Part shown: piece after piece, positions 33,944-43,513 of the stretch
How the letters are laid out: each line of letters begins with the position of its first letter
How positions within the stretch are numbered: the first letter of the stretch is position 1
Source of the DNA: Acetatifactor sp.
GTDB taxonomy: Bacteria > Bacillota > Clostridia > Lachnospirales > Lachnospiraceae
DNA: 64,000 nt
Assembly: GCA_024693365.1 (NCBI GenBank)
Contig: JAILLF010000043.1
Span: forward strand, 124,001-188,000
Direction: 5' to 3'
The notes under the pieces: model-generated
What the model saw: the letters and a program-made list of their open reading frames with translations, nothing else
Told to the model about the DNA's origin: nothing
Databases searched by the model: none
Position numbers and translations under genes: made by a program

Positions 33944-35179
33944 ATGATGGCAGAGAAGGAAAATACGGTAAGATTTGGCTTTACGACGGGAAGCTGCGCG
34001 GCAGCAGCGGCAAAGGCAGCGGCGTACATGCTCCTTACGGGGAAACAAAAAAACGAGATTACCATAGAGACGCCAAAGGGCATTCCGTACCACGCGCAGA
34101 TCGTGGAGATCACTAGGCAGGAGGATTTGGTGCGTTGCGCCGTGATCAAGGACGGCGGGTCGGATCCCGACGTGACGACGGGATGTCACGTGTTCGCGGA
34201 GGTAACGTACGAGCAGTCAAAGACTGAATGCGAGAAAAACAGTGGTGCAAACGACAATGCAAACGATCAGGCAAACATCAGCAGGTTATTTGCGGACGGT
34301 ATGGCAGGCGACTGTCAGACGGCCTGGACGTTGATCGACGGCGGTGAGGGCGTGGGACGCGTCACGCTTCCCGGATTGGATCAGCCTGTGGGAAATGCGG
34401 CGATCAATCACGTGCCAAGGGAGATGATCGAAAAGGAAGTGTTGGAGGTCTGCAGCGTCTGTGATTATCACGGGGGCCTTCGCGTGACGATTTCCGTGCC
34501 GGAAGGAAGGGAGCTTGCAGATAAGACCTTTAATCCAAGACTTGGAATCGTGGGAGGCATTTCCATCCTAGGGACAAGCGGCATCGTGGAGCCCATGAGT
34601 TCTAAGGCTTTGTTGGAGACGATTCGCGTGGAACTCAACCAAAAGAGGGCATTGGGACAGACGATAGCTGCCGTGTCTCCCGGAAATTATGGTCTGGATT
34701 TTATGAAGCAGACTTATGACTATGATCTGGATAAAAGCGTGAAGTGTTCGAATTTCATCGGCGATACCATTGACATGGCAAAGGAGCTTGGTTTTTCCGG
34801 AATGCTCCTTGCGGGCCATATCGGAAAACTCATCAAGGTTTCCGGCGGCATTATGAACACGCACTCCAAGGAGGGAGACTGTCGCATGGAGCTCCTTGCA
34901 GCGGCAGGGTTAAAGGCCGGCTGCGACGCAAACGTGGCAAGGGCTGTCTTGGAGACGGCAGTGACGGAGGAAGGCATACGGATTTTGATGGAGGCTGGAT
35001 GCTGCGAGAAGGCAATGGAGTACGTCATGGAGAGGATCCTGTTCTTTTTGCGAAAACGCGGAGGGGAAGGTTTTCAAATCGAGTGCATGACCTATTGCAA
35101 TCAATACGGATTGCTTGCAAAGAGTGACGGCGCGGAAGCCATGCTGGCTGAGTTAATGGCTGGCAGTCAGATAGGATAA
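33944..35179 (+). CDS. cbiD: cobalt-precorrin-5B C1-methyltransferase CbiD
   Basis: Enzyme of the oxygen-independent corrin route that methylates C1 during ring contraction. RFGFTTGSCAAAAAKAA near the N-terminus, KDGGSDPDVTTG, LGIVGGISILGTSGIVEPMS and LLAGHIGKLIKVSGGIMNTHS are all diagnostic. Length about 412, slightly long because of a polar insert (residues about 95-110) rich in Asn and Ala. Possible starts are GTG 33938, ATG 33944 and ATG 33947; AAGGTGG just upstream favours one of the ATGs. CbiD presence confirms the anaerobic pathway. Confidence 0.95.
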   Translation: MMAEKENTVRFGFTTGSCAAAAAKAAAYMLLTGKQKNEITIETPKGIPYHAQIVEITRQEDLVRCAVIKDGGSDPDVTTGCHVFAEVTYEQSKTECEKNSGANDNANDQANISRLFADGMAGDCQTAWTLIDGGEGVGRVTLPGLDQPVGNAAINHVPREMIEKEVLEVCSVCDYHGGLRVTISVPEGRELADKTFNPRLGIVGGISILGTSGIVEPMSSKALLETIRVELNQKRALGQTIAAVSPGNYGLDFMKQTYDYDLDKSVKCSNFIGDTIDMAKELGFSGMLLAGHIGKLIKVSGGIMNTHSKEGDCRMELLAAAGLKAGCDANVARAVLETAVTEEGIRILMEAGCCEKAMEYVMERILFFLRKRGGEGFQIECMTYCNQYGLLAKSDGAEAMLAELMAGSQIG

Positions 35180-35182
35180 GGC

Positions 35183-35923
35183 ATGATGATTGAAAAGAAA
35201 AGGTTTATGGGGGACAAGTCCCTTAGGAGCTTCGTGATCCCAATAGGCACGAAAGAGATTGGGGATTGGGCCTTTGCAAACTGCAGGGAGCTCGCCTGGA
35301 TTAAGATTCCGGCAAGCGTGACGTATGTTGGAAGGGATGCTTTTGCAGGCTGTGATAAGCTAAGGAATGCTTTTTGGTATCAGGAGAGCACGGAGGAGGA
35401 AGACGATCTTTCCGGGCTTATGGCAATTGCGCTTCGCTTTTTCAAGACGGACGCCAGACTGATCACGGAGCGAAGTCTGGGAGAGCAAAAATGGCTAACG
35501 CTGTGGGATGAGGCGTGTGTGGCATTTCTTGAGAGCTCTGACGCGGAAGGGTTTCGACCATTTCTTGCAGGTGGCGAGGAGGATTACGCGGACGAGGAGG
35601 AAAAGCTTAAGGAGCATTGCTGGGCGACGCGCCTTCGAAAGGCATTTGCCGTTTACGTGAGACTAACCGTTGATGGAAATACGGAGCGGAAGACGTATTA
35701 CCAAAAAAAGCTCTGCGAAAATGACATGGCAATAGAGCTTCTCATGGACAATCCGAAGAATCCTCAGGAAGCAGTTAACGTCTTTGGAGAGGCAGGGTTA
35801 TTAACGCCGACAAACTGCATTGATCTTTTGGAGAGGTTACCGGAGGAATGTGTCGAACTGAAGGCGTTGTTATTGCAAAGGATGGCGCAGGGCGGAACGG
35901 GTTTTGCCATGGAGTATATTTGA
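35183..35923 (+). CDS. BspA-like leucine-rich-repeat protein (short)
   Basis: A 246-residue protein with one to two BspA/LRR_5-type repeats near the start (LRSFVIPIGTKEIGDWAFANC, then LAWIKIPASVTYVGRDAFAGC). A helical remainder with no known motif follows. Lacks a signal peptide, so unlike the surface BspA proteins it should be cytoplasmic. It starts 4 bases after cbiD. Function unknown. Confidence 0.65.
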   Translation: MMIEKKRFMGDKSLRSFVIPIGTKEIGDWAFANCRELAWIKIPASVTYVGRDAFAGCDKLRNAFWYQESTEEEDDLSGLMAIALRFFKTDARLITERSLGEQKWLTLWDEACVAFLESSDAEGFRPFLAGGEEDYADEEEKLKEHCWATRLRKAFAVYVRLTVDGNTERKTYYQKKLCENDMAIELLMDNPKNPQEAVNVFGEAGLLTPTNCIDLLERLPEECVELKALLLQRMAQGGTGFAMEYI

Positions 35924-35953
35924 CAAGATCCGCATGCGAAAGGAGAAGGAAAC

Positions 35954-36481
35954 ATGATCTTTATTACGTCGGACACACATTTTGGAGATGAAAGCATTAG
36001 GCGCTATGAGAACAGACCGTTTTCAAGCGTACGGGAGATGGACGAGGAACTGATCCGCAGATGGAATGAGAAGGTTTCCGACGAGGACGTGGTATGGCAT
36101 CTTGGTGATTTTTGCGTTCCCGGAAAGGAAGAAGAATATCTGAAAAGATTGCATGGAAAGGTGATCCTTGTCAGGGGGAATCACGACGAGCTTTCGAATG
36201 AGCAGTATCGCCGTGCCGGATTTCAAGAGGTTTATGACCTGCCGGTTCTGTACGAAGGATTTTGGATCCTTTCGCATGAACCCTTGTACGTCAACGAAAA
36301 CATGCCTTACGCGAATCTGTTTGGGCACGTGCACGGATCCAAGCAATACGTAAACTTTAGCAGTCAGCATTACGTGGTCTGCGTTGAGCGGTCGGGATAT
36401 GCGCCGATTGCGTTTGAGGACGTGAAAAAGACAATTGTGGCACAGACCAAAGAATGCTATAATGAAGCAATAAAAAGATAA
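35954..36481 (+). CDS. metallophosphoesterase (YfcE/calcineurin-like)
   Basis: A 175-residue phosphoesterase. The metal-binding motifs appear in order: FITSDTHFGD, VWHLGDFCVPG, LVRGNHDEL, ILSHEPLYV and LFGHVHG. It belongs to the short bacterial calcineurin-like family with unknown natural substrate. Preceded by AAAGGAGAAGGAAAC. Confidence 0.88.
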   Translation: MIFITSDTHFGDESIRRYENRPFSSVREMDEELIRRWNEKVSDEDVVWHLGDFCVPGKEEEYLKRLHGKVILVRGNHDELSNEQYRRAGFQEVYDLPVLYEGFWILSHEPLYVNENMPYANLFGHVHGSKQYVNFSSQHYVVCVERSGYAPIAFEDVKKTIVAQTKECYNEAIKR

Positions 36482-36502
36482 CGCAAAAAGGATGGAAGAA
36501 GA

Positions 36503-36916
36503 ATGAGCAAATTGGAAGAGGCGCGAGAGATTTTTTCGAGGGATCTCTATGCGACAAAGCAATCCGGAATCCAGATAGAGGAAGTCGGAGATCATTATTC
36601 AAAATGCAGCATGCCCCTGACGGAGAATCATAGAAACGCCTATGGCGGGATCATGGGCGGCAGCATTTATACACTGGCAGACTTCGCGTTTGCGGTGGCA
36701 TCGAATTTTGAACAGGAGAATCTGACGGTCAGCCTTGTGGGACAGGCAAGCTTTCTGAACATGTCAAAGGGCAGCGTATTATATGCGGAGGCAAAGCTAA
36801 TCAAGGACGGCAGGACGAATTGCTTTTATGAGATCTCCATTTATGATGATCTTGGTAAGGACGTTGCAGTAGTCTCGTTCACGGGCGCACACGTAAACAA
36901 GCCAATGGCAAAATAG
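36503..36916 (+). CDS. PaaI-family hotdog-fold thioesterase
   Basis: A 137-residue hotdog-fold protein. ENHRNAYGGIMGGSIYTLADFAFAVA is the PaaI-type active-site helix with Asn, Gly and Asp in place, and the rest (VSLVGQASFLNMSKGSVLYAEAKLIKDGR) forms the sheet. It hydrolyses an acyl- or aryl-CoA; which one cannot be read from sequence. Confidence 0.85.
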   Translation: MSKLEEAREIFSRDLYATKQSGIQIEEVGDHYSKCSMPLTENHRNAYGGIMGGSIYTLADFAFAVASNFEQENLTVSLVGQASFLNMSKGSVLYAEAKLIKDGRTNCFYEISIYDDLGKDVAVVSFTGAHVNKPMAK

Positions 36917-36973
36917 GGCGGAAGGATGCTTTAGATGAGAGAATTTGGTAATAACGTGTAGGAGGAAAAGAAA

Positions 36974-38107
36974 ATGAGCGGATTTAACGCAGAGAAGATG
37001 ACGGCATATCTGGATTCCTTATTGGATCTGGGAATTCCGTCAGTGGATTTGATTGTTTATCAGGACCATCAGCAGATCTACCGCCATATGAATGGTACGG
37101 TCAATACGGAAAAAACGCAGGCCGTGGCAGAGGATCAAAGGTACCTGATGTTTTCCATGACGAAGGTGCAGACGATGACGGCGATCATGCAGCTTGTGGA
37201 GCAGGGAAAGCTTTCTCTGGAGGATGAGGTCTCTAGGTATCTGCCTGCGTATCAGAACGTTAAGGTAAAGACGGAGCAGGGCGTTGAGGATTTAAAATGG
37301 CCCTTGAAGATCCGGCATCTGGTTTCCATGCAGTCTGGTTTGGATTATGACTTAAACCGTCCCGGCATCCTTCGCGTGCTAAAGGAAAAGGGGCAGAAGG
37401 CAACAACGAGGGAAATTGTAGATGCCTTTGCAGAGACTCCGTTACAATTCCAGCCGGGCATGCATTTTTGCTACAGCTTAAGCCATGACGTGGCGGCAGC
37501 AGTGCTTGAGGTCGTTACGGAAATGAGCTTTGGCGAGTATCTGAAAAAGAACGTCTGGGAGCCCCTGGGCATGAAGAATACCTTCTTTGCAAAGCCTGAC
37601 AATACGGGCCTTGAGAGACTGGCGCAACAATATATTTGCGATGAAACAGGGATCGTGCCCATGGAACAGACCTGCAATTATCAGCTGTCGGAATGCTATG
37701 AAAGCGGTGGCGCGGGACTGGTAAGCTGCACGGAGGACTATGCCGTTCTTGCGGATACACTCGCATGCGGCGGCGTTTCGGCAAAGGGCGCCCGGATTTT
37801 AAAGCCGGAATCCGTGGAGCGGTTCAAGCAAAATCTTTTGTATTCAGATTCCATGAATGACATTGCAAGGACCATGGGAAGAGTTGGCTATGGTTACGGC
37901 TGCGGCATGCAGATACTGTTGAATCCTGAAATGGTAGGATCGCCGGCTCCCGCAGGCGTCTTTGGATGGGACGGCGCGGCAGGTGCCTGCATCCAGATGG
38001 ACACGGCGTCAAAAACCAGCTTTGTCTATATCATGCACGTACGGAATTGCGGCATGGCTTACGGCGTGATCCATCCGAGGCTTCGGGACATGGTGTTTGG
38101 AAAGTAA
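36974..38107 (+). CDS. serine hydrolase, class C beta-lactamase family
   Basis: A 377-residue serine hydrolase of the penicillin-binding/class C family. The SxxK motif is Ser61-Met-Thr-Lys64 in LMFSMTKVQT. A tyrosine motif lies in HFCYSLSHDVAAA, and the C-terminal triad region is near FGWDGAAGA. No signal peptide is visible, so it is probably an intracellular esterase or peptidase rather than a true beta-lactamase. Confidence 0.82.
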   Translation: MSGFNAEKMTAYLDSLLDLGIPSVDLIVYQDHQQIYRHMNGTVNTEKTQAVAEDQRYLMFSMTKVQTMTAIMQLVEQGKLSLEDEVSRYLPAYQNVKVKTEQGVEDLKWPLKIRHLVSMQSGLDYDLNRPGILRVLKEKGQKATTREIVDAFAETPLQFQPGMHFCYSLSHDVAAAVLEVVTEMSFGEYLKKNVWEPLGMKNTFFAKPDNTGLERLAQQYICDETGIVPMEQTCNYQLSECYESGGAGLVSCTEDYAVLADTLACGGVSAKGARILKPESVERFKQNLLYSDSMNDIARTMGRVGYGYGCGMQILLNPEMVGSPAPAGVFGWDGAAGACIQMDTASKTSFVYIMHVRNCGMAYGVIHPRLRDMVFGK

Positions 38108-38134
38108 ATTAGACAGAGAATGGATGATGCGTAA

Positions 38135-39679
38135 ATGCAATTTTTGTACGGGAAGCCAATTTGGCTGGTTCCAACGTTGATCCTGTGGAGGATGGTCAGA
38201 ATTCTGATTCCCGCATGGGTGGGGATGAATCTTATGATCGCGGAAATCTGCAGCGCATATGTGATGAAGGATCACAGGCGGCTTGAGTCCGTTGATGAAA
38301 TTAGTTATGAAGAGACGCTGGATTACGTGGAGAATCCGGGCATGGGGTTTTATTCCCCCGTCTACGTACATTTTCAGGAGAATGGAAACGTCGTGCCGGA
38401 GATTTCTGATCCACTGATCCATCTTCGGATGGATCTCGCTGAGTTTTCGGGTGCCTATCATCATTCCTTGGATATGGAAATCTCGGAGGAAGCCTTAAAA
38501 TGCTTCGAAGAGACGCTGGAGATGCTTGAGAAGGATCAGCGCTGCGCAATTCTTCGCTTTTCTTACGATCCCTGGTTTAGCGGGGAAAATACTTATGAAC
38601 CTAGTATGGAAATGATCTTGCGGCATCAGGAACAGCTTGGCGAAGTGATCAGCAGACACGGAGAGGCAGTGGTTTCCGTCGAGTGCGGCATCTTTGGAAA
38701 ATGGGGTGAGATGCATGGATCGAAAGCATGCACGCAGGAAAACTTTAACAGAGTGATTGACAAATGGCTGGAAGTTTTACCGGAATCCATTCCCATCAGC
38801 GTCAGGACGCCGAACCAATATGCAGAATGGTGCGGCATTGGCTTAAACGAACTTGCGGCGCAAGTGACAACGCCGGGACAAAAGGAATATCGCGTCGGAA
38901 TCTATGATGACGGGTATATGGCTTCCGAGTCTGATCTTGGTACCTACGTGAATCGAGACCAAGAGCTTACGTGGCTTTCGAATCAGGCAAAGCATACGCT
39001 CTTTGGAGGAGAGGCGGGCGTGACCCGCGATAATATGGACGAGATCGGATTGACGGCTTCCTACTTGGAAAAAGAGGCTTTTCTTACGCATCTTACGTAT
39101 CTAAACGGCGCTTGGAACCAACAGACGATGGATGCCTTAAAGCAGGAAACGTACGAAGGGAGCGATCCAAGATATCGAGGCCGTTCGGGTTATGAATACG
39201 TAAGAAATCACTTTGGATATCGGTTTGTCGTGCGCGACGTCAGAATGACGAAGAAAGTGCCGCAGGGTTGGAATCTTATTCTGGAAGCAGACGTGGAGAA
39301 CGTTGGATTTGCAAACCTGGTAAAACCGAAGGAAGTGAGTTTGCTGATTGTTGGAGACGGCGTGAAATATCATTATCCTTTCATGGAATGGGTTGAGAAT
39401 TCAGATCCGACGAAATGGGACAGCCGGACGATCACAAGTTTTTGCGTAAGTGCGTTTCTGCCACAGAACGCTCCGCTTGGCGAATATAAGGTTTATCTTG
39501 CCATTGCAACGCCAAGTGTTTTGGATGAGGAAAAGAAGCCCATTTATGCCGTGCGTCTTGCAAATGCCGGGAAAGTATGGAATGATGGACTGAAGGCGAA
39601 TTTTCTTGGAAGTTTTCAAGTAACGGACAGGCCGAAGAAATTGGAATGGACGCCTGAAAACGGTTACGTATTGAAATGA
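38135..39679 (+). CDS. DUF4874/DUF4832 domain protein
   Basis: A 514-residue protein. The N-terminus (residues about 1-40) is hydrophobic and may be a membrane anchor. NPGMGFYSPVYVHF, ILRFSYDPW, VECGIFGKWGEMHGS and SVRTPNQYA follow the DUF4874 TIM-barrel-like pattern; the C-terminal half with GGEAGVTRDN and a beta-sandwich end matches DUF4832. These domains are found with carbohydrate-active proteins; activity is unproven. Confidence 0.75.
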   Translation: MQFLYGKPIWLVPTLILWRMVRILIPAWVGMNLMIAEICSAYVMKDHRRLESVDEISYEETLDYVENPGMGFYSPVYVHFQENGNVVPEISDPLIHLRMDLAEFSGAYHHSLDMEISEEALKCFEETLEMLEKDQRCAILRFSYDPWFSGENTYEPSMEMILRHQEQLGEVISRHGEAVVSVECGIFGKWGEMHGSKACTQENFNRVIDKWLEVLPESIPISVRTPNQYAEWCGIGLNELAAQVTTPGQKEYRVGIYDDGYMASESDLGTYVNRDQELTWLSNQAKHTLFGGEAGVTRDNMDEIGLTASYLEKEAFLTHLTYLNGAWNQQTMDALKQETYEGSDPRYRGRSGYEYVRNHFGYRFVVRDVRMTKKVPQGWNLILEADVENVGFANLVKPKEVSLLIVGDGVKYHYPFMEWVENSDPTKWDSRTITSFCVSAFLPQNAPLGEYKVYLAIATPSVLDEEKKPIYAVRLANAGKVWNDGLKANFLGSFQVTDRPKKLEWTPENGYVLK

Positions 39680-39709
39680 TGATTATGGAAAACGCAGGAG
39701 GAAGTAACT

Positions 39710-40825
39710 ATGACGGAAAACAGACCTTTTGTACCATGGGAGCAGATGAACAACTTTATGATCGACGCTTTTAAGGGGTATGGCGTTCCGGAGGAGGATG
39801 CGAAGATCTGCGCTGACGTCCTTTTGGAGTCTGACAGAAGGGGCATCGAAAGCCACGGATGCAATCGCTTTAAGCCCATCTATATCGACAGGATCGTGAA
39901 GGGAACGCTTTTGCCCAAGACGGAGCTTGAGATTATTAAGGAGACGCCGACGACAATTGTCGCTGACGCCCATGACGGCATGGGCATGGTGGCCAGCTAT
40001 CACGTGATGAAGAAGCTGATCGAGAAGGCGAAGACCTACGGCATGGCGGGAGGAGCAATCCGCAACAGCACGCATTACGGCATTGCGGGCTACTGGACCG
40101 GCATGGCAAGTAATGAGGGAATGATTGGCATCACGGGTACCAATGCGAGACCCTCCATTGCGCCTACGCTTGGCGTGGAAAACATGCTTGGAACGAATCC
40201 GCTCACGTTTTCCTTGCCAACGGATGAGGAGTTCCCGTTCTGCCTGGACTGCGCGACTTCCATCGTACAGCGTGGAAAGATTGAGTATTATGCGAGAGAA
40301 GGGAAGCCCGTGCCGGCCGGCATGGTGGTTTCCGATCAGGGGGAAGCTTTGACGGACAGCGCACAGATCTTAAAGGATCTGGTGAAGGGAACGGCAGCCC
40401 TGGCACCTCTCGGCGGCATTGGCGAGGAGATGGCTGGATATAAGGGATATGGTTATGCAACGGTTGTGGAGATCCTTTCAGCAGCCTTGTCCGGCGGTGA
40501 ATTTATGAAGGCTCTGTCCGGCGTTGACGAAAACGGAAAACCCAGAATGTATCACTTGGGCCATTTTTTCTTTGTGGTCGATCCCGAGGCATTTATGGGA
40601 CGTGAAGAGTTTAAGAAAATTGCCGGCGAGATTTGCCGCGCGCTGCGTGCGTCAAAGAAGGCGCCGGGCGAAAGCAGGATCTATACGGCGGGAGAGAAGG
40701 AACATGATGTTTGGCTCTTCCGTAAGGATAAGGGCGTTCCCGTGGGTGAGGCCGTACAAAAGGACATTATCACCGTAAGGGATGCGCTGGGATTAAATTA
40801 TCATTTCGCTTTTGAAGATAAATAG
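39710..40825 (+). CDS. malate/L-lactate/ureidoglycolate dehydrogenase family (Ldh2)
   Basis: A 371-residue NAD(P)-dependent 2-oxoacid dehydrogenase of the Ldh2/MdhII type, unrelated to the Rossmann lactate dehydrogenases. Typical segments: GIESHGCNRF with the catalytic His, VADAHDGMGMVASYH, NSTHYGIAGYW, GTNPLTFSLP and GYKGYGYATVVEILSAALSG. Substrate may be malate, sulfolactate or ureidoglycolate; sequence does not decide. It separates the DUF4832 gene from cbiF. Confidence 0.88.
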   Translation: MTENRPFVPWEQMNNFMIDAFKGYGVPEEDAKICADVLLESDRRGIESHGCNRFKPIYIDRIVKGTLLPKTELEIIKETPTTIVADAHDGMGMVASYHVMKKLIEKAKTYGMAGGAIRNSTHYGIAGYWTGMASNEGMIGITGTNARPSIAPTLGVENMLGTNPLTFSLPTDEEFPFCLDCATSIVQRGKIEYYAREGKPVPAGMVVSDQGEALTDSAQILKDLVKGTAALAPLGGIGEEMAGYKGYGYATVVEILSAALSGGEFMKALSGVDENGKPRMYHLGHFFFVVDPEAFMGREEFKKIAGEICRALRASKKAPGESRIYTAGEKEHDVWLFRKDKGVPVGEAVQKDIITVRDALGLNYHFAFEDK

Positions 40826-40851
40826 CGGTGGTGGATTGCGGAGGAACGGGA

Positions 40852-41610
40852 ATGGTTTATTTTGTGGGCGCCGGAAGCGGCGCGGCTGACCTGATTACGG
40901 TGCGTGGAAAAAAACTGTTGGAGAAGGCGGACGTGATCATTTATGCTGGTTCTCTGGTAAATCCTGAACTGCTTGCATATGCAAAGCCGGACTGTGAGCT
41001 TCACAACAGCGCAAAGCTGACGTTGGAAGAAATCTTGGAGATCATGGAAAAGGCGGAGAAAGACGGAAAGATGACGGTTCGCCTTCACACGGGGGAACCA
41101 AGTATTTACGGGGCCGTCAGAGAGCAGATGGATGCGCTCGATGAGCGCGGCATACCATATGAGAGCTGCCCAGGCGTTAGTGCATGCTTTGGCGCAGCGG
41201 CGTCCTTAAATCTCGAGTATACCCTGCCGGAGGTGTCGCAGTCTTTGATCATCACAAGAATGGCTGGAAAGACGCCCATGCCGGAGAAGGAATCCATTGA
41301 AAGCTTTGCAGCGCACGGCGCGAGCATGGCGATCTATCTGAGCGCCGGGATGTTGGAGGAATTATCACGGCGCCTGATTGCGGGAGGGTATGCAAAGGAT
41401 ACTCCCACAGCCTTGGTTTATAAGGCTACCTGGCCGGAGGAGGAACGATATCTTTGCACCGTGGAGAGTCTTCCCACGGTGGCGGCGGAGCATGGAATCA
41501 ACAAGATTGCCGTTGTGCTGGTTGGACCGGCAATCGCACAGAGCGGGTATGCAAGATCGCGGCTTTACGCGCCGGATTTCGCAACGGAATATCGTCCGGC
41601 AAAGGTTTAA
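40852..41610 (+). CDS. cbiF: cobalt-precorrin-4 C11-methyltransferase CbiF
   Basis: SAM-dependent methyltransferase acting after ring contraction. YFVGAGSGAADLITVRG is the class III methyltransferase start, LHTGEPSIYGAV the substrate loop, and TRMAGKTPMPEKES a CbiF/CobM signature. The start is ATG 40852, seven bases after GGAGG; the GTG at 40828 has no site. Length 252 is normal. Confidence 0.95.
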   Translation: MVYFVGAGSGAADLITVRGKKLLEKADVIIYAGSLVNPELLAYAKPDCELHNSAKLTLEEILEIMEKAEKDGKMTVRLHTGEPSIYGAVREQMDALDERGIPYESCPGVSACFGAAASLNLEYTLPEVSQSLIITRMAGKTPMPEKESIESFAAHGASMAIYLSAGMLEELSRRLIAGGYAKDTPTALVYKATWPEEERYLCTVESLPTVAAEHGINKIAVVLVGPAIAQSGYARSRLYAPDFATEYRPAKV

Positions 41611-41651
41611 GAATGAGAGCTTAACGGCTCATGATTTTGGAGGTGTCAGGA

Positions 41652-42692
41652 TTGATTCTTCGCGTTTGTACCTTTACCGCCCAAGGAGAAGCCTTGGCAC
41701 GGAAGATATTTGAAGAATGGCAGGAAATGATTCCGCAGTATCGGAGCGCGGACGTTTCTTTAGAGCAATGGACGGGAGCGTGTTTTGAGAAGCACCTCCC
41801 CGTTCTGTTTGTCGGAGCCTGTGGGATCGCAGTGCGCGCCATCGCGCCTTTTGTGAAAGACAAGCTTTCTGACAGTGCGGTGCTGGTCATGGATGAGCAG
41901 GGAAGATTTATCATTCCCATTCTCTCCGGGCACGTTGGAGGCGCAAATGCGCTCGCAAAGAAGCTTGCGGGCAGAATGGGAGCCATTCCGGTTCTGACGA
42001 CGGCAACGGACGTGGAAGGATTATTTTCCGTGGACGTATTTGCCATGGAAAACGGCCTTCAGATCAAAAACCGCGACGGCATACGGAAGGTGTCTGCGAA
42101 GCTGCTTCGGGGAGAGAAGGTGACCATCACTTGGGAGGATGGAATCCAGGCGGAAATGTCTAAGGGTAACGGCGAGGAAAGGACGGCGCTTCCGGAGGGA
42201 CTTATTTTTGTACCTTTTTCTTCAGAGACGGCAGACGTGAGGATCGTTACTAAGCAAGGTCTCGCCCGGCATACGGAATTAAGTCAGTCGCTCTTGCTGA
42301 TTGCAAAGGAATATGTCGTAGGAATTGGTTGCAAGAAAGGAAAAACCTTCGAAGAATTCGATGCGTTTTTGAAGCAAAGTCTCCAGGAAGGATGGATGGA
42401 GAAAACTTGTGCCATTGTTTCCATTGATCTAAAGGCCAGGGAAGAAGGAATTTGGGAATTGGCACAATATTATCACTTGCCCTTTGTAACGTATCCGGCA
42501 AGTGAACTGCAGAAGGTGCAGGGAGAATTTACGGAGTCTGAGTTCGTTCGCGAAACTACGGGCGTGGCAAACGTTTGTGAGAGAGCGGCGCTTTGCCATG
42601 CGGGAGCAGGCGGGGAACTGATTCAAAAGAAGACGGCGTCGCAGGGTATGACGGTGGCTGTGGCCAGAAGAAAAACGATACTTCATTTTTGA
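41652..42692 (+). CDS. cbiG: cobalt-precorrin-5A hydrolase CbiG
   Basis: Opens the ring-A lactone and releases acetaldehyde. FVGACGIAVRAIAPF, VLVMDEQGRFIIPILSGHVGGANALA and TATDVEGLFSVD are diagnostic, and the C-terminal domain shows VVGIGCKKGKTFEEF. The start is probably TTG 41652, eight bases after GGAGG (41639-41643). The ATG at 41631 lies upstream of that site. This gives a normal 346 residues. The gap to cbiF is 41 bases. Confidence 0.93.
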   Translation: MILRVCTFTAQGEALARKIFEEWQEMIPQYRSADVSLEQWTGACFEKHLPVLFVGACGIAVRAIAPFVKDKLSDSAVLVMDEQGRFIIPILSGHVGGANALAKKLAGRMGAIPVLTTATDVEGLFSVDVFAMENGLQIKNRDGIRKVSAKLLRGEKVTITWEDGIQAEMSKGNGEERTALPEGLIFVPFSSETADVRIVTKQGLARHTELSQSLLLIAKEYVVGIGCKKGKTFEEFDAFLKQSLQEGWMEKTCAIVSIDLKAREEGIWELAQYYHLPFVTYPASELQKVQGEFTESEFVRETTGVANVCERAALCHAGAGGELIQKKTASQGMTVAVARRKTILHF

Positions 42693-42760
42693 GTTCGGGC
42701 GAAAGAACAAAACACGTGCTAGTTGACGGAAGAGATGATAAGCGCGGATAGGGAGATGAA

Positions 42761-43513
42761 ATGAGACATACAATTTACGTTGTAGGCATGGGACCGGGAA
42801 AACTGGAAGGAATGACGCTGGAGGCGAAGCAAGTTTTGGAGGCCTGTGACGTGATCGTAGGATATACGAAGTACGCGGAACTTTTACAACCGTACTTCCC
42901 GGACAAAGAATACCTAACGACGGGCATGCGGCAGGAGATAGAACGTTGCAGGCTGTGCTTCGAGCTGGCGGCGCAGGGAAAACAAGTGGCGCTTGTGTGC
43001 AGCGGTGACGCGGGCGTATACGGAATGGCGGCGCCCATGTATGAGCTTTTGCCGGAATATGCGTCCGGGACTTCCAACGTGGAAATTGGCATAGAAATCG
43101 TTGGCGGCGTGACGGCGGCAAACAGCGGCGCGGCGGTGCTTGGCGCACCCCTAAATCATGATTATTGCGTGATCAGCTTAAGCGATCTGCTGACTTCCTG
43201 GGAGACCATAGAAAATCGCCTGCGCGCGGCCATTATGGGTGATTTTGCGATTGCCATATATAATCCCTCCAGTCATAAGCGAAAGGATTACTTAAAAAGA
43301 GCCTGCGAGATCATGCTGGACGCGGGTGCCAGCCAAGACAGGGCCTGCGGTTACGTGCGTAACGTCGGAAGAGACGGAACGGAAAGCCGCGTCATGACGC
43401 TAAAGGAGCTGAAAGAGACGGAGGCAGACATGTTTACCACGGTGTTTGTTGGAAATTCCCAGTCCATTTTGCAAGATGGTAAACTGATCACGAAGCGGGG
43501 GTATTTGATATGA
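42761..43513 (+). CDS. cbiH: cobalt-factor III/precorrin-3B C17-methyltransferase CbiH
   Basis: Methyltransferase that carries out the ring-contraction step. TIYVVGMGPGKLEGMTLEA opens the class III fold, followed by LVCSGDAGVYGMAAPMYEL and VGGVTAANSGAAVLGAPLNHDYC, then the IYNPSSHKRKDYL segment. Length 250 is that of plain CbiH, without the extra [4Fe-4S] domain found in some homologues. The stop overlaps the ATG of the next gene. Confidence 0.95.
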   Translation: MRHTIYVVGMGPGKLEGMTLEAKQVLEACDVIVGYTKYAELLQPYFPDKEYLTTGMRQEIERCRLCFELAAQGKQVALVCSGDAGVYGMAAPMYELLPEYASGTSNVEIGIEIVGGVTAANSGAAVLGAPLNHDYCVISLSDLLTSWETIENRLRAAIMGDFAIAIYNPSSHKRKDYLKRACEIMLDAGASQDRACGYVRNVGRDGTESRVMTLKELKETEADMFTTVFVGNSQSILQDGKLITKRGYLI